A stretch of DNA of 64,000 nucleotides from Arundinibacter roseus (GCF_004348825.1 NZ_SMJU01000008.1:62001-126000); one strand, 5' to 3'. Positions 35,514 through 44,852 are shown, counted from the stretch's first letter. The notes: generated from the letters alone by a model not told the origin. Numbers and translations are program-made.

Positions 35514-37340
35514 CTACTGGACCGGTGAGATCAGAACTTTCACACGCACCTGCTGATCGGTGTCGGGCAGGGTCACGCTGAGTGCCTTTCCGTCATAATT
35601 TGTGTAAGGCTCATCGTTGATGAAGCATTCGCTGATATAAATACTTCCTTCGGGCAAAATATCCGGCGAAACAAACAATGTATTGTTTTTGAATGACCTT
35701 GGATAGGGCTTAAAGTAGAAGTACGTTGGTTTTTTAGTAATCAGCAAATTGGTATATACCGCCGACAGAAAGCAAAGCTCCGTGCTGTGGTAGGCACTCA
35801 TGGAGTGGCTGCCTTTGAAGCGCTCGGTTCCTAACAAATACGGCATACCGTTGCTGAACACGTTGAAGTAAACCCCGCCATCGTCCGTATCCAAAAAGAA
35901 CGCATTGTAAAACGCTGCTGATTCGCGGGCATATTTCAGGTATTCGTCTTTGCCCAAAACTCCGTACAAAATCATGTAGGCCAAAATCGCCTGCTCCTGC
36001 TGCCACCACGCCTTGCGGTCGTGCCACACAAACTGATGATGACCGTTCACTTTCAGCTCGCGTTCTACTACATCATACCAGCCTCCGCGCTGTTGGTCTG
36101 AGCCTGCGGCGGGCATCAGGGCGGCAATTTTCTCGGCAAATTCCTGATACGACTCCTTGGATTTGAGCGATTGCATGCGCATCAGGTTCCAGGCGATTTT
36201 CAGGTTGTGGCCTACCACGGCACGATTTTGTTGCCAGCCCCAGGTTTGGTCTTTGCTCCAATCTTCAAAAAACTTCTCCTGCACAAACGGACTGTTTTCG
36301 TAGTCCGGGAAATACTGAGTGATGGTATCGAAGGTATATTCCAGGAAGTCAGCGTATTTTTTTTCTCCCGTGGCCAAATACAGGTTGATCAGGTATGCGG
36401 GAGCGTGGTCACCGACAGAGTTCCAGTTTTTGCGTGCCCGGTTGTGCGCCAGCGAGTCTTCCCGCGGATCAAGGCTGATGGGGTGAATGTGGGAAAAATA
36501 GCCTTCCTGTTCGTTGTCTTTGTAGTATTTTTCAAAAAGATCAATTGTCTTTTCAATATCAAACATAATGCGCGGATCGCCCGTGATGCGGTAGGTTTGG
36601 GTAGGTCCGGCGAGCGCATAAATCTGCTCATACATCGGAATGGAGTCGTAGTCGTCACCAAATTCAGACGTAAGCAGTTTGGTTTCTTTCTGTCCTTCTA
36701 CTTTCAGGCCGTGGTACCAGTACACAAGGTCGTCGTCCTGATCAAAAAACCGCATGTGGTCGCGCAGGTACTCAGTACCAAGCTCGGCACCTTCCAGAAA
36801 TTCATCCTGACCGGTAAGCATATAGGCCGAAGCAAAACCATAAATCATTCGGGAAATGGTGTCGGTTTCCTGCAAATAATCTCCTTTTTTGGACCCTGCC
36901 AGATTAATCGACGTTCGGTAATTTTTGTAGTTTATGGGTTCCAGCGGATAGTTAAACTGCCATTTGAGGTAACTAGTCGCAATAGATTTAATCTGCTCAA
37001 TCCACCAATCCTGTTCTTCCTGCCGATACACACCCGCCTCAGCTGCCGGGAAAATCATCCACTGCGCTTCAAAAACTGTTTGCGCGGAATCTTCATTTGG
37101 ATAAAAAGTACCGTATACATACACAAACTGACCTTCATTGGCCAGCAAATGCTCCATCTGCCCGGAAGCGTCCTGATAGGGCTCCGTCAGGTTGCGAAGC
37201 GTGCGAGCGTAGGTAGAAGCTATGAGGTTTACTTTGAATTGACGTTTATCCGAGGTTTCCAGCAAAAACCACCGTTCCTGCGGCTGAAACTCCAAAACAT
37301 ACCCGGCGATAGTATCCGAAAAGGTGAAATCAAGATTCAT
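35514..37340 (-). CDS. AGE family epimerase/isomerase-like protein with N-terminal extension
   Basis: A 608-residue protein. Residues about 110-530 are an (alpha/alpha)6-barrel of the N-acylglucosamine 2-epimerase type, with His-rich active-site motifs (VGHNLKIAWNL, WHDRKAWWQQEQA, HSMSAYHSTELCF). About 105 N-terminal residues form a beta-rich domain, and a C-terminal beta domain follows the barrel, so it is longer than simple AGE enzymes of about 400 residues. It could epimerise or hydrolyse a disaccharide or aminosugar. It precedes STAS and glgX. The long open frame on the opposite strand (36171-37388) is a shadow. Confidence 0.82.
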   Translation of the reverse strand: MNLDFTFSDTIAGYVLEFQPQERWFLLETSDKRQFKVNLIASTYARTLRNLTEPYQDASGQMEHLLANEGQFVYVYGTFYPNEDSAQTVFEAQWMIFPAAEAGVYRQEEQDWWIEQIKSIATSYLKWQFNYPLEPINYKNYRTSINLAGSKKGDYLQETDTISRMIYGFASAYMLTGQDEFLEGAELGTEYLRDHMRFFDQDDDLVYWYHGLKVEGQKETKLLTSEFGDDYDSIPMYEQIYALAGPTQTYRITGDPRIMFDIEKTIDLFEKYYKDNEQEGYFSHIHPISLDPREDSLAHNRARKNWNSVGDHAPAYLINLYLATGEKKYADFLEYTFDTITQYFPDYENSPFVQEKFFEDWSKDQTWGWQQNRAVVGHNLKIAWNLMRMQSLKSKESYQEFAEKIAALMPAAGSDQQRGGWYDVVERELKVNGHHQFVWHDRKAWWQQEQAILAYMILYGVLGKDEYLKYARESAAFYNAFFLDTDDGGVYFNVFSNGMPYLLGTERFKGSHSMSAYHSTELCFLSAVYTNLLITKKPTYFYFKPYPRSFKNNTLFVSPDILPEGSIYISECFINDEPYTNYDGKALSVTLPDTDQQVRVKVLISPVQ

Positions 37341-37427
37341 AAATCAATAATTTTAAGAGTGAATAGAAGTTTTCATAACGTTAAGTAAATCAGATATTTT
37401 GAGGGAATTCAAGTTGTAAAAAACGCC

Positions 37428-37850
37428 TTACTCCAACCCTTCCTGATCTTTATATCCCTGGGTAATTTCGACGATATTGCCTTCTGGATCTTTAAGCCAA
37501 ACGGTTTTCCAACCGCTGATAAAATCATCAAACCGAAGCGGCCCGAGCGTAATCTGTGCATCTTCCCCCATTTCTTCGAGCTTGGAATCTACGTCGTCCA
37601 CCTGAAAAGCGATGTGCCGCAGGCCGGGATAATGTGACCCGTCGGCGGCGGCCATGGGATACGGGCGCTCTTCTTCGGGCGGAAAAACCTCGAAGTAAAA
37701 TCCGTCGTCGTTTTTCAGAAAAACCAATTCTGCATCATCGCCCAGGTCAATGACACGGGCGCGACGAAATCCGAAATATTTGGCATAAAATGCTTCAAAT
37801 TTGGCCAAATCCCTGACGGTTACAGCCAGGTGAAAAAAGGTAGTTTTCAT
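37428..37850 (-). CDS. VOC (glyoxalase/extradiol dioxygenase-like) protein
   Basis: A 140-residue single-chain VOC domain made of two beta-alpha-beta-beta-beta modules. Metal-site candidates are His6 (FFHLAVTVRDL), His in LRHIAFQVDDVD and Glu in DPEGNIVEITQ. It might be a glyoxalase, an isomerase or a resistance protein; the substrate is unknown. It is the last gene of the SnoaL/ThDP cluster, 14 bp after a DJ-1/PfpI gene. Confidence 0.87.
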   Translation of the reverse strand: MKTTFFHLAVTVRDLAKFEAFYAKYFGFRRARVIDLGDDAELVFLKNDDGFYFEVFPPEEERPYPMAAADGSHYPGLRHIAFQVDDVDSKLEEMGEDAQITLGPLRFDDFISGWKTVWLKDPEGNIVEITQGYKDQEGLE

Positions 37851-37864
37851 GCGTCAGCCAGCGG

Positions 37865-38440
37865 TTATTGGGTGGGTTCAGATAAAATTTCAATGATTTT
37901 TTTAGCAAATAAATGTGCGTGCCCTCCCGAACGGCCCGTAACAAGATCGCCATCAACCACCACATCCTGATTGGTATAAATGGCGCCGTACGCTTTGGCA
38001 TCGCCAATGAGGTTGTTGTGACAGACGAGCGGTCGGCCTTTAACGAGCTCAGTGGCCGGGGCGACGAGCCATAAGCCGTGGCAGATGATGCCTTTCAGGA
38101 TCGACTTTTCGGCAAAAGCCCGTTTCAGAAACTCCGTTGCTGGTGGAATCTTCTCGACGTCTTCGGTGTAGCGGAGGCGGTCCGACACCATGCCCGACGG
38201 CACGATGATGGCGTCGTAGCTTCGGAGTTCTTCGTCCGACATATTTTCAAAACTTTCCCAGCATTCCATGGGGGCACGATACTCGTGCCCAAGAAACGTG
38301 AGGCGAGGCTGTCCCCACAACCGGCTCAGGAAATGGATTTCGGCTCCCTCTTCCGGAAATCTGAATTTGTAGTAGAAAATTTCGTTTTCGAAAAAATCCG
38401 CTTCAAACAGTATCCCAATTTTTTTACCTGTCAATTTCAT
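37865..38440 (-). CDS. DJ-1/PfpI family protein
   Basis: A 191-residue flavodoxin-like protein with the nucleophile-elbow cysteine Cys120 followed by His121 (GIICHGLWLVAP). A nearby acidic residue in the EADFFENE segment near residue 18 would pair with it. Members act as glyoxalases, protein deglycases, chaperones or amidases. A second, larger DJ-1 protein is encoded at 43.5-44.4 kb in the same cluster, so aldehyde or 2-oxo-aldehyde detoxification is a reasonable guess. It precedes the VOC gene by 14 bp. Confidence 0.88.
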   Translation of the reverse strand: MKLTGKKIGILFEADFFENEIFYYKFRFPEEGAEIHFLSRLWGQPRLTFLGHEYRAPMECWESFENMSDEELRSYDAIIVPSGMVSDRLRYTEDVEKIPPATEFLKRAFAEKSILKGIICHGLWLVAPATELVKGRPLVCHNNLIGDAKAYGAIYTNQDVVVDGDLVTGRSGGHAHLFAKKIIEILSEPTQ

Positions 38441-38478
38441 ATCTGATGCAGTTTTTTTTGAATGGTTCAGGAGAATAT

Positions 38479-39261
38479 TTACAGGGTCAGAACGGCCCTT
38501 TTTATCAAGGTTTTTGCAAGGTTAAACAAATGGCTTCCAATGGTTATGGACGGATTATACAGCATCAGCCGCTCTTCTCCCAATTTCCGCGTGGCAGCTT
38601 CGATCTGCTCCGTCGAGCATTCTTTGCCACACAGCGACGCACTCACCCGTCGAAGCGGAATGGGCACAGGTGTACAGCCCGACAGCACAATACGAACCTG
38701 TTCCAGAACATCATTCTGACGACTTGCCCAGGTCGCAACGCCACAGAGCGGCTGCCCGGTCCGGAGGTAGTCAACCGACTGATAAACACTACTTTGACGA
38801 GCTTCCCCAGACACAAAAAAATGACGGACCGTTTCGCCTGGTGTGAGCGGAGTATTTTCCAGCGTCAGATAATCAATCAAACTGATGACCCGCTCGCCCC
38901 TGGGCCCAAGCACAAAAAGCGTAGCATCAAAAGCCATGAGCGCCGCTGCCAGCCCCTGCGCTTCCCGATCCTGATACAGCACACGGCCCAGCGTTTTATC
39001 GCGCCGACACACGGGCGAGGTACTGGTTTTGAGTGCCATGTATAAAGCCGTATACTCGCGCACCAACGGATTTTTGAACAGCGTCTCAAACGTAGTAGAA
39101 GCGCCAATCAACAATCCTCCGTCTTTCTCGATGACAGCATCGAAACCAGACAGTGGGTAGGAGTGAAAATTTTGGGGCGGCTCCATAGCAAGTGGCGGCA
39201 AAAGATGAAACGCAGGCATTCCTGCCGATTCGTACGGATTAAATGAAGTACTTGTGCTCAT
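38479..39261 (-). CDS. Orphan FAD-binding subunit of the molybdopterin dehydrogenase type (CoxM/XdhB-like)
   Basis: A 260-residue protein resembling the medium FAD subunit of xanthine or CO dehydrogenases. GLLIGASTTFETLFKNPLV matches the first FAD motif, and RDKTLGRVLY occupies the second (usually TIGGN), but in degenerate form. A C-terminal CO-dehydrogenase-flavoprotein-like domain follows. Neither the Fe-S nor the molybdenum subunit is encoded in the window, so it may act with distant partners or alone. It belongs to the SnoaL/ThDP cluster by strand and spacing (36-38 bp gaps). Confidence 0.75.
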   Translation of the reverse strand: MSTSTSFNPYESAGMPAFHLLPPLAMEPPQNFHSYPLSGFDAVIEKDGGLLIGASTTFETLFKNPLVREYTALYMALKTSTSPVCRRDKTLGRVLYQDREAQGLAAALMAFDATLFVLGPRGERVISLIDYLTLENTPLTPGETVRHFFVSGEARQSSVYQSVDYLRTGQPLCGVATWASRQNDVLEQVRIVLSGCTPVPIPLRRVSASLCGKECSTEQIEAATRKLGEERLMLYNPSITIGSHLFNLAKTLIKRAVLTL

Positions 39262-39297
39262 AAACGGGTAGTCGTTGAGTAGTAAATCAATGGGGGA

Positions 39298-39690
39298 TTA
39301 AGCCAGGGTGCCGTCGGGATGTTGGACCATGCCGGCAAAGTGTATGGCGATTTTTCCATCTTTCAGCACCCAGCTATCGGCAAATCGCATCTCGCTTTTT
39401 TGGCCGTCAACGGTCATCGTTATCTGCTCGGTAATCATCAGCGTTTCGGGTTCTTCGGTTTCAGCCCAAAACACAATGTCCGTTTCGAGGCCATCGATGC
39501 CCAAAATTCCCTGCATGTGCTCGTTGACCTGCTCGCGACCTTTATAAATTACCGGGCTTTTGGAAAAGCTGCTGATGAGCAAGGCGTCGTCGGTATATTG
39601 GTCCAGGAGTGCTTCAATATTTTTATCCAGAATATGCTGAATGTGCTCCTTGTACATTCGGCCCAGTTTGGTATCGGGTACGTTTTTCAT
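39298..39690 (-). CDS. SnoaL/NTF2-like protein
   Basis: A 130-residue alpha+beta cone protein of the NTF2/SnoaL-like type. The pattern HIQHILDKNIEALLDQYTDDALLIS is the usual N-terminal helix and first strand, and KSEMRFADSWVLKDGKIAIHFAG is the C-terminal sheet. I chose the ATG at 39690; an earlier in-frame start at 39777 would add 29 residues with no match to the fold. It is more distant from the five upstream cluster members, because it lacks their common C-terminal QLG motif. The function cannot be told from sequence. Confidence 0.82.
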   Translation of the reverse strand: MKNVPDTKLGRMYKEHIQHILDKNIEALLDQYTDDALLISSFSKSPVIYKGREQVNEHMQGILGIDGLETDIVFWAETEEPETLMITEQITMTVDGQKSEMRFADSWVLKDGKIAIHFAGMVQHPDGTLA

Positions 39691-39739
39691 TCGTTGAGAA
39701 AATTTGGTTTTTAAGAATGGGTTTAAGAATAGTTCAGGA

Positions 39740-40165
39740 TTAGAGCTCGGCAGAACCTTCGTGGTATTTGAGCTCATCTACCGTGTAGCGCGTAATCTGC
39801 GGCTTGCCATCCGGGCCGGTCTTTATGCCCCAGGTTTGATAGGCGTCCAGCTTGATGCGCTTGCTGTATGCTTCGGGTGCATTCCAGACGCTTGCCTCCC
39901 ACTGCACCACTACTTTCGACACGGCGGTGTCGCCGCTGATTTCAGATTCAACACTTTTTACGGTGTGTACTTCATCAAAAAAGATGCGGATTACGCGCTG
40001 AAACCATCCTTCAAATCCTGCGTAGCCGTAGACGGTCGCTTCCGGGAAAACCATTTCAAGGCCTTCATCAATCAGCATAGGTAGTACTTCTACCATGGGT
40101 GCATGTACGTCGAGTTTCTTGTACCAGTCTTCGGCAAATGTTTGTATTGTTTCCTGAGTAAGCAT
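39740..40165 (-). CDS. SnoaL/NTF2-like protein
   Basis: A 141-residue protein of the NTF2 fold. DEGLEMVFPEATVYGYAGFEGWFQRVIRIF carries the first strand-helix pattern, and TWGIKTGPDGKPQITRYTVDELKYH the last strands. It lies 49 bp upstream of another NTF2-like gene and 106 bp after the GMC oxidoreductase gene. A cyclase, hydratase or dehydratase role is possible; the catalytic residues are not evident to me. Confidence 0.8.
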   Translation of the reverse strand: MLTQETIQTFAEDWYKKLDVHAPMVEVLPMLIDEGLEMVFPEATVYGYAGFEGWFQRVIRIFFDEVHTVKSVESEISGDTAVSKVVVQWEASVWNAPEAYSKRIKLDAYQTWGIKTGPDGKPQITRYTVDELKYHEGSAEL

Positions 40166-40271
40166 AGCGTTATTAGTAAGTTTATTGGTTAAAATAATTT
40201 GGTGTGTGTAATGCCGGATAACGTATTTTTTTGTAATTAACTAGTAATCAATTTATTATAAAAAGAAAATT

Positions 40272-41804
40272 TTATTCACTTAAAATCATGTCTGCTAGTT
40301 TTTCGCCAATCATAAAACATGCAGCCACGGTATTTCCCGACGTAACGGTAGGCATTACCGAAGCATCCGCCACTCGTAATCCCTCCACGCCATACACCCT
40401 CAGCTGAGGATCTACCACGGCGAGTTCGTCGGTAGCAGCGCCAATCTTACAGGTTCCTGCCGGGTGCCAAAGCGTCGACGCCTGCGAACGGATAAAGCCG
40501 GGCAGGTCGGCGCCTTCACCGGGCATGAGTTCGCCACCGCTTAACTTCTGAAAAGTTGGCGTAGCGGCCAGGGAACGCACCAGTTCAACGGCTTTGACGA
40601 GGGTTTGTACATCCGCTTCTTCCTGCAAATAATTAGGATTAATCAGCGGTGCATCTGCCGGATTAGCTGAGGCCAGTTTCACCTCTCCTTTGCTTTCGGG
40701 CTGCACCAGAATCGGCAGAAAAATGCAGGCCGGACCGCCCAAATCTGGTAAAACCGGGGCGAGCGGGGCCGGAATGGACGGCGTAAAATTGAGTTGCAGA
40801 TCAGGCACGCCTTCACCAGAGCGAGTCCGGGTAAAAAGTACGTTTCCTGTCAGCAGCGTTGTCATGTCCATCGGGATTTTTGACCGGAAAATCATGGGTA
40901 ATTGCAGGTGATCCTGTAAATTTTTCCCCACGCCGGGTCGGTCGGCTACGACCGAAATACCAAGGCTCGTCAGATCCTGAGCCGGGCCAATGCCCGAAAG
41001 CAGAAGCAGTTTGGGAGAAGCGAGCGCTCCTGCCGATACAATTACCTCCTTTTCAGCCAGAAAAGTCTGCGTTTCTCCGGCTGCATCTGTGCAAACTACA
41101 CCAGTGGCACGGCCATTTTCGACATTGATTTTAGTTACCTGCACACCCAATTGCACAGACAGATTGGGACGGCTGGCAATTGGATGCAGAAATGCAGTAG
41201 CTGCGCTGGCGCGTTCGCCGTTTGCATCAATGTGAAATTGAAGTAACCCGGAGCCATTTTCCTGTCGGGCACCGTTGTAGTCCCAGTTTGGACCATCGTA
41301 GCCCAATTCGGTGGCACCTTTAAGAAAATGTTCCGAGCGCATGACGTCATCCGGGCAATCCCGAATGCTCAGCTCTCCGTCGGTTCCATGTAAATCTGAG
41401 GCACCTCCTTCGTAGTTTTCCAGTTTTTTAAAATAGGGCAATACTTCTTCGTAACTCCATCCTTCGGCACCCAAAGCGGCCCATTCGTCAAAATTTCCAG
41501 GATTGCCCCGCACGTACATCATCGCATTGATGGATGTACTGCCCCCCACAACTTTGCCCTGATTGATGGTAACAACACGCCCACCCATGCTTTCCTGCGG
41601 AGTGGTAGGCAAAACCCAGTCTTTGGCAGAGCCCCACAGGCTCACAAAACCGCCAGGCTGATGCACCGCCGGATCGTTGTCAGACGCCCCGGCTTCCAGC
41701 ACAAGCACCCGCAGCGAACCTTGTGCGCTCAGGCGATTGGCCAGTACACAACCGGAGGCTCCGGCGCCGATGATGATGTAGTCAAAAGTAGATTGAGAAT
41801 TCAT
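40272..41804 (-). CDS. GMC family FAD-dependent oxidoreductase
   Basis: A 510-residue flavoenzyme of the glucose-methanol-choline family. The ADP-binding motif DYIIIGAGASGCVLANRL is at the N-terminus. The first GMC signature is GGSTSINAMMYVRGN, and the second is SAGALASPKLLLLSGIGP. The catalytic pair is His447 (LWHPAGTCKIG) with Asn491 (TVTSGNTVAAC), the His-Asn type. It would oxidise an alcohol to an aldehyde or ketone. It follows the ThDP enzyme gene by 24 bp. That neighbour fits a path in which an alcohol or carbonyl carbon is processed along with a 2-oxo acid, but the substrate is unknown. Confidence 0.93.
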   Translation of the reverse strand: MNSQSTFDYIIIGAGASGCVLANRLSAQGSLRVLVLEAGASDNDPAVHQPGGFVSLWGSAKDWVLPTTPQESMGGRVVTINQGKVVGGSTSINAMMYVRGNPGNFDEWAALGAEGWSYEEVLPYFKKLENYEGGASDLHGTDGELSIRDCPDDVMRSEHFLKGATELGYDGPNWDYNGARQENGSGLLQFHIDANGERASAATAFLHPIASRPNLSVQLGVQVTKINVENGRATGVVCTDAAGETQTFLAEKEVIVSAGALASPKLLLLSGIGPAQDLTSLGISVVADRPGVGKNLQDHLQLPMIFRSKIPMDMTTLLTGNVLFTRTRSGEGVPDLQLNFTPSIPAPLAPVLPDLGGPACIFLPILVQPESKGEVKLASANPADAPLINPNYLQEEADVQTLVKAVELVRSLAATPTFQKLSGGELMPGEGADLPGFIRSQASTLWHPAGTCKIGAATDELAVVDPQLRVYGVEGLRVADASVMPTVTSGNTVAACFMIGEKLADMILSE

Positions 41805-41828
41805 AACGTTGAGTAAATGGGAAGGTCT

Positions 41829-43535
41829 TTATTGAGAACAATTGATCTGCACCCAGTCTGATTTATGGTCGCCTTCAAGGACCAGGTCAATCAGGAAGGG
41901 TTTGTCGTCGGCAAGCATTCGTTCAATCGCCGGGGCTATTTCTTCCTCCTTCTCTACCCGTACCGCCTCTACTCCCATGGACTGAGCCAGAAGATCAAAG
42001 CGAATGGCGGGGTATGATAAATCGAAAGGAAGCGGATGATCGTGTTTGGGAATATCCCGCTCTTGCCAGTAAACATCAATATTTAGTTGCAGCAGTTTGT
42101 ATGAGCCGTTGTTACAGACAATAAATTTAGCGCCTGTATTGTGCCGCACCGCTGACCATAACGCCTGAATCGTGTACATGCTGCCGCCATCGCCCGAGAA
42201 GCCAATGACGGTTTTTTGAGGATGCGCCAATTTGGCACCAATTGCTCCCGGAAAGCCAACTCCCAGCGACCCGCCACGTGTGACGAAGTAATGACCGGGT
42301 AAGCGTGGAGGTAAGTATCGGGAAACAGCCGGTGAGCTTGTGAGGGCTTCGTCAAAAATGATCACATCATCGGGCACTTTGGTGGCCAAAACCTGAGCAA
42401 ATTGAGCCATTTGCAGCGGATGTCCACCCGCCAACGCGACGTCTTTATCAAGTTCTGCTTTGATTTTTGGAGCCTTAGCATCGGTAATTTCACAGGTACG
42501 GCGCTCAGCGGCAGCCTTAAATTCGGGCGTCATCAGTTCTTCCAGCATATCAGCCAGAGCTTCGAGCGACAACCGAGGATCAGAAACTACACCTAAATCT
42601 ACCCGGTGATTCTTGGCAATTTCGTAGGCGTTCAAATCAAAATGAATGACTTTGGCATCTGGGGCGTAAATATCGTCCAGCGTAGGAAAAACCTCAGGAA
42701 CCATGTACGTACCTACGATCAGGTTGGCATCTCCTTTGGTCGTTATTGGCAAACTAAAACTGCCGAACATATGACCCGTCGTTCCCTGATACAAAGGATG
42801 CGTATTGTCCATTACCAAATCACCAAATTCAACCCCGTACACTTCCGCACCGAGCAACTCGGCCACACGCGTGAGGGCCGGCACTGCACCAGAATAAGCC
42901 ACGCCGTCGCCCACAAAAATCATGGGCTTTTGAGATGCCAGTAGTATTTCGGCTGACTGACGTACAAGGTCGGGCGCGGGCAATACCTGAGTGGAAGGAA
43001 TAGCCGTCGGAAAAACCGGTTCATCGTTCAGTTCATCCAGCACATCCATGGGCAAACACACATACACAGGGCCCATCGGTGGCGTAGCGGCGATCTTGAT
43101 GGCGCGACGCAACGTACGTAACACCGATTTGGACGACATTGCCATGGTCGAATACTTGGTCACGGGAGCCATCATTGCCACGAGATCGTTGGCCATTTGG
43201 GCGTCCATGTTCATGTATTTTACTCCTGCGTCTGAGCCAATAATCACCAGCGGCGCATGTCCACGCTTGGCCTGATACACCGCGCCCACGGCATTGCCTA
43301 TGCCGGGCGAGCTGTGCAGCTGTACCAGCGTAGGTTTTTGGGTGGCGCGGGCATAGCCGTCGCCCGCCATCACGGCCACACTTTCCTGAAGCGTCAGGAT
43401 GTACTTCATGTCAGGGTACTCGGCCAGGGCGTCAAGGAAGCCTTGTTCTACCGTGCCGGGATTGCCAAACATGTGGTCCATGCCATCGGCCAGAAACTGC
43501 TCGATGATCTTTTGATTTCCGGTTTTACCAGCCAT
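41829..43535 (-). CDS. ThDP-dependent enzyme, benzoylformate-decarboxylase-like
   Basis: A 568-residue thiamine-diphosphate enzyme with three domains. Glu51 (LTLQESVAVMAGDG) is the cofactor-activating glutamate. His74 in VQLHSSPGIGNAVG corresponds to the active-site His70 of benzoylformate decarboxylase. The cofactor motif is GDGGSMYTIQ...VCNN. FGNPGTVEQGFLDAL near the N-terminus is also BFD-like rather than acetolactate-synthase-like. It would decarboxylate an aryl or alkyl 2-oxo acid or perform carboligation. Its start overlaps the stop of the upstream DJ-1 gene by 11 bp, so the two are coupled. Confidence 0.9.
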   Translation of the reverse strand: MAGKTGNQKIIEQFLADGMDHMFGNPGTVEQGFLDALAEYPDMKYILTLQESVAVMAGDGYARATQKPTLVQLHSSPGIGNAVGAVYQAKRGHAPLVIIGSDAGVKYMNMDAQMANDLVAMMAPVTKYSTMAMSSKSVLRTLRRAIKIAATPPMGPVYVCLPMDVLDELNDEPVFPTAIPSTQVLPAPDLVRQSAEILLASQKPMIFVGDGVAYSGAVPALTRVAELLGAEVYGVEFGDLVMDNTHPLYQGTTGHMFGSFSLPITTKGDANLIVGTYMVPEVFPTLDDIYAPDAKVIHFDLNAYEIAKNHRVDLGVVSDPRLSLEALADMLEELMTPEFKAAAERRTCEITDAKAPKIKAELDKDVALAGGHPLQMAQFAQVLATKVPDDVIIFDEALTSSPAVSRYLPPRLPGHYFVTRGGSLGVGFPGAIGAKLAHPQKTVIGFSGDGGSMYTIQALWSAVRHNTGAKFIVCNNGSYKLLQLNIDVYWQERDIPKHDHPLPFDLSYPAIRFDLLAQSMGVEAVRVEKEEEIAPAIERMLADDKPFLIDLVLEGDHKSDWVQINCSQ

Positions 43536-44352
43536 AGCGCTTCAATCCACTATCCAACACATTGACAAACTGTTCTCCAAACTCAAACGAACACTGCAAC
43601 GAGCGCGCGGTGATGAAGGGGTAGTCTACTATTACGGAGGTTTCTTTTCCAAAATTCCCGTGGTATTGTCCTTCCGGCCCAACGGCGTCTGCCAGTACAT
43701 ATTCGAGTACGTAGGGCGGTGGTCCCATGTTCAGATCGGTATGCAGGAAGCCCGTGCCGTCGTGGTAGTCGTATTCAATGCAGTGGCCGGTTACGTGCTT
43801 GCCCCGGATAATTGACTTGCGCTCGTTGAAATCACGGGCAAAAGCCAGTGGCGCCACACCGTAGCAGATTCCCGCAACGGGCATATTTTTGTTGTAAAAT
43901 GCCAGGATAATATCGTGCACGCGCTGATTGTTGACCATGTCAATAATGGGCCCGCTGCCGCCTACCAGAAATACCGCAGCGTACTCGCTCGTGAGCTTAT
44001 CCTGTGCTACTTTCAGATCTGCGTAGTATTTTTCAAATTGCCGTAAAAAATCAGGCGTTGAAAAATATGGCCGCTCCGGAATCATCTCCGACATATTCAT
44101 GCAGTCGGCCAGGCGGTCAGTAGCTTCAAATGCTTTTACTTTTTCGGCGGCTTCGGGCGTGGTGACGCACATTCCGAGCGGAGGATCTACGTAGGTAGTA
44201 TCATAACTTGGCGGCAGCGCTTCTGCTTTTTTACCATGCTTGGTCATGAACTCTACGGTATAGCCGGCTTCTTCCAGCTTTTCCAGTGGTCCCACCAACT
44301 CTACGCCCCAGTAGCCGTATTCAGATAGAATGGCTAATATTTTCTTTGACAT
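43525..44352 (-). CDS. DJ-1/PfpI family protein (Hsp31/type 1 amidotransferase-like)
   Basis: A 275-residue flavodoxin-like protein with nucleophile Cys163 (VAGICYGVAPLAF) and the oxyanion-loop region LVGGSGPIIDM. It is larger than the DJ-1 protein at 37.9 kb and has a long insertion, about residues 60-115, as in Hsp31-type glyoxalases. Its stop overlaps the ThDP-enzyme start. Together with two-carbon carbonyl chemistry by the ThDP enzyme, aldehyde handling is plausible. Confidence 0.88.
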   Translation of the reverse strand: MSKKILAILSEYGYWGVELVGPLEKLEEAGYTVEFMTKHGKKAEALPPSYDTTYVDPPLGMCVTTPEAAEKVKAFEATDRLADCMNMSEMIPERPYFSTPDFLRQFEKYYADLKVAQDKLTSEYAAVFLVGGSGPIIDMVNNQRVHDIILAFYNKNMPVAGICYGVAPLAFARDFNERKSIIRGKHVTGHCIEYDYHDGTGFLHTDLNMGPPPYVLEYVLADAVGPEGQYHGNFGKETSVIVDYPFITARSLQCSFEFGEQFVNVLDSGLKRYGW

Positions 44353-44405
44353 AACTTCGCTTTTTTTGGTTACGTTGTAGTTTAAATCTCGTTGAGTAAA
44401 AGTTC

Positions 44406-44813
44406 TTATTTAAGCTGTTCAATCAGCCCCCAGTCGTCCCAATTGGCCCAGGCTTCCTTGATCTTTCCATCTACTACGTGGTACATAACCAAGCCTTTCC
44501 AGGTTGCCACGCGACCGGTAGGTTCTATCCCGGCAAAATTACCTTTGTGAGTACCCGGCGCCGCAAAACGCACGACTACCATATCATCCTCAGCCACTAC
44601 ATTCACTACTTTTAAATCTAAATCCGGAAAAGCCGAGTAGAGCATATCCATTTGTGTATGCAGGCCATCTTCACCCTGAATAGCTTCTGGAACTGCCGAG
44701 CGATCGATGTAAAAATCGTCGGCGGTAAAGTCCCTGAACTTGCTGAAATCACGGTTGATCAGAATGGCATCCACATAGCCAAGCACGATTTCCTTATTTT
44801 TTTGAATTGACAT
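44406..44813 (-). CDS. SnoaL-like (ester cyclase family) protein
   Basis: A 135-residue SnoaL-like domain. It has VLGYVDAILINRDFSKFRDFTADDFYID at the N-terminal helix, then MDMLYSAFPDLDLKVVNVVAEDDMVVVRF and GTHKGNFAGIEPTGR. The last part has the family C-terminal signature in shortened form (DWGLIEQLK). SnoaL cyclases catalyse intramolecular aldol closure of polyketides, but this superfamily has many other activities. It belongs to the cluster of tandem paralogues. Confidence 0.87.
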   Translation of the reverse strand: MSIQKNKEIVLGYVDAILINRDFSKFRDFTADDFYIDRSAVPEAIQGEDGLHTQMDMLYSAFPDLDLKVVNVVAEDDMVVVRFAAPGTHKGNFAGIEPTGRVATWKGLVMYHVVDGKIKEAWANWDDWGLIEQLK

Positions 44814-44852
44814 GATTTACGAGAGATTAGATTTCTTAAAAGTTTTTTTGAA

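Noticed and set aside
36171-37388. 405-codon open frame on the plus strand
   Set aside because: It lies opposite the AGE-family gene, whose protein has clear catalytic motifs. The frame shows no domain pattern, so it is a codon-bias shadow.
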